A stretch of DNA of 15,411 bases from Dehalococcoidales bacterium. GTDB taxonomy: Bacteria; Chloroflexota; Dehalococcoidia; Dehalococcoidales; RBG-16-60-22. This document shows, one piece after another, positions 15,059 through 15,411 of this stretch. The translations under genes and the position numbers were made by a program. The notes beneath the pieces were generated by a model that searched no databases, had not been told where the DNA came from, and was given only the letters and a program-made list of their open reading frames with translations. The stretch spans positions 1-15,411 of the forward strand of contig JAUWGD010000028.1 of NCBI GenBank assembly GCA_030606585.1, in the 5' to 3' direction. The first letter of the stretch is position 1. Each line of letters begins with the position of its first letter.

Positions 15059-15411
15059 TTACGCTTGCAGCCCTCCAAAGCGCCTCTGCCTCTGACTATA
15101 GGCCAGCAAAGCTTTTTCCAGCTCACTTTCATTAAAGTCGGGCCAGAAAACCGAGGAAAAGTAATACTCGCTGTAGGCTGCCTGCCAGATAAGAAAATTA
15201 CTGGTACGTATTTCCCCACCCGTACGAATCACCAGGTCGACATCAGCAAAATCGGCGGTATAGAGATATTCACCGAATAGTTTTTGATCTATATCTTCAA
15301 GGCTTACGTTATTACTCATCAAGTTGCGGACCGCGTTAATTATTTCCTCTCGTCCCCCGTAATTCAAAGCCACGCCGAGAGTCATTTCTTTATTGCCGGC
15401 GGTAAGATCAA
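15059..15411 (-). CDS. uppS: Isoprenyl (undecaprenyl) diphosphate synthase, 3' part only
   Basis: This is the C-terminal part (about 117 residues) of a cis-prenyltransferase that builds the C55 lipid carrier for cell-wall synthesis from isopentenyl diphosphate. The 5' end lies beyond the right edge of the window; the frame is open to 15411, so the Met at 15385 is internal. The signatures are LNYGGREEI and the IPP-binding block VIRTGGEIRTSNFLIWQ, followed by YSEYYFSSVFWPDF. The catalytic aspartate lies outside the window. It is co-oriented and almost contiguous with cdsA and rsmG. Confidence 0.96.
   Translation of the reverse strand, partial: DLTAGNKEMTLGVALNYGGREEIINAVRNLMSNNVSLEDIDQKLFGEYLYTADFADVDLVIRTGGEIRTSNFLIWQAAYSEYYFSSVFWPDFNESELEKALLAYSQRQRRFGGLQA

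Overview
The window looks like a bacterial chromosome segment of moderate to high GC from the Dehalococcoidia or a close Chloroflexota lineage. That placement is an inference. It rests on the mix of an acetylene-hydratase-like molybdoenzyme, a K+-dependent membrane pyrophosphatase, a ThiD2-ThiE fusion, a TRAX/translin-like protein, a Ycf45-type R3H-AAA ATPase, and dispersed palindromic repeats between genes. Most genes are on the minus strand. There are no rRNA, tRNA, CRISPR, phage or insertion-sequence genes.

Left part (1-4000). A good sigma70-type promoter drives a two-gene plus-strand operon: a 745-residue molybdopterin oxidoreductase and a 109-residue two-cluster ferredoxin subunit. They face a minus-strand short-chain dehydrogenase with a palindromic repeat between them. 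The SDR lacks the expected catalytic lysine. None of the three has an export signal or membrane anchor, so a cytoplasmic redox role is likely; the substrate cannot be read from the sequence.

Middle (4000-8325, minus strand). The thiamine phosphate synthase fusion is coupled to a TRAX/translin-like domain joined to an HRDC domain, which is an unusual combination. Next comes hppA, whose roughly 115-nt leader contains a stem-loop and a terminator-like hairpin between its promoter and its ribosome binding site. A strong intrinsic terminator follows hppA.

Right part (8326-15411, mainly minus strand). Reading in transcription order: uppS (cut by the window edge), cdsA and rsmG form a tight lipid, cell-wall and ribosome-modification cluster. 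Convergent with it is a small plus-strand membrane protein. Then pdxS, pdxT, an R3H-AAA ATPase and tmk form an operon starting at a good promoter. A two-hairpin repeat that also acts as a terminator separates tmk from rnhB and yraN. The rnhB reading frame has no canonical start codon at the place where the conserved protein should begin, directly beside that repeat.

Most of the right half is ordinary housekeeping. The places most worth a second look are the hppA leader, the TRAX-HRDC fusion, the rnhB start/repeat junction, and the altered catalytic or ligand residues in the SDR and the molybdoenzyme.
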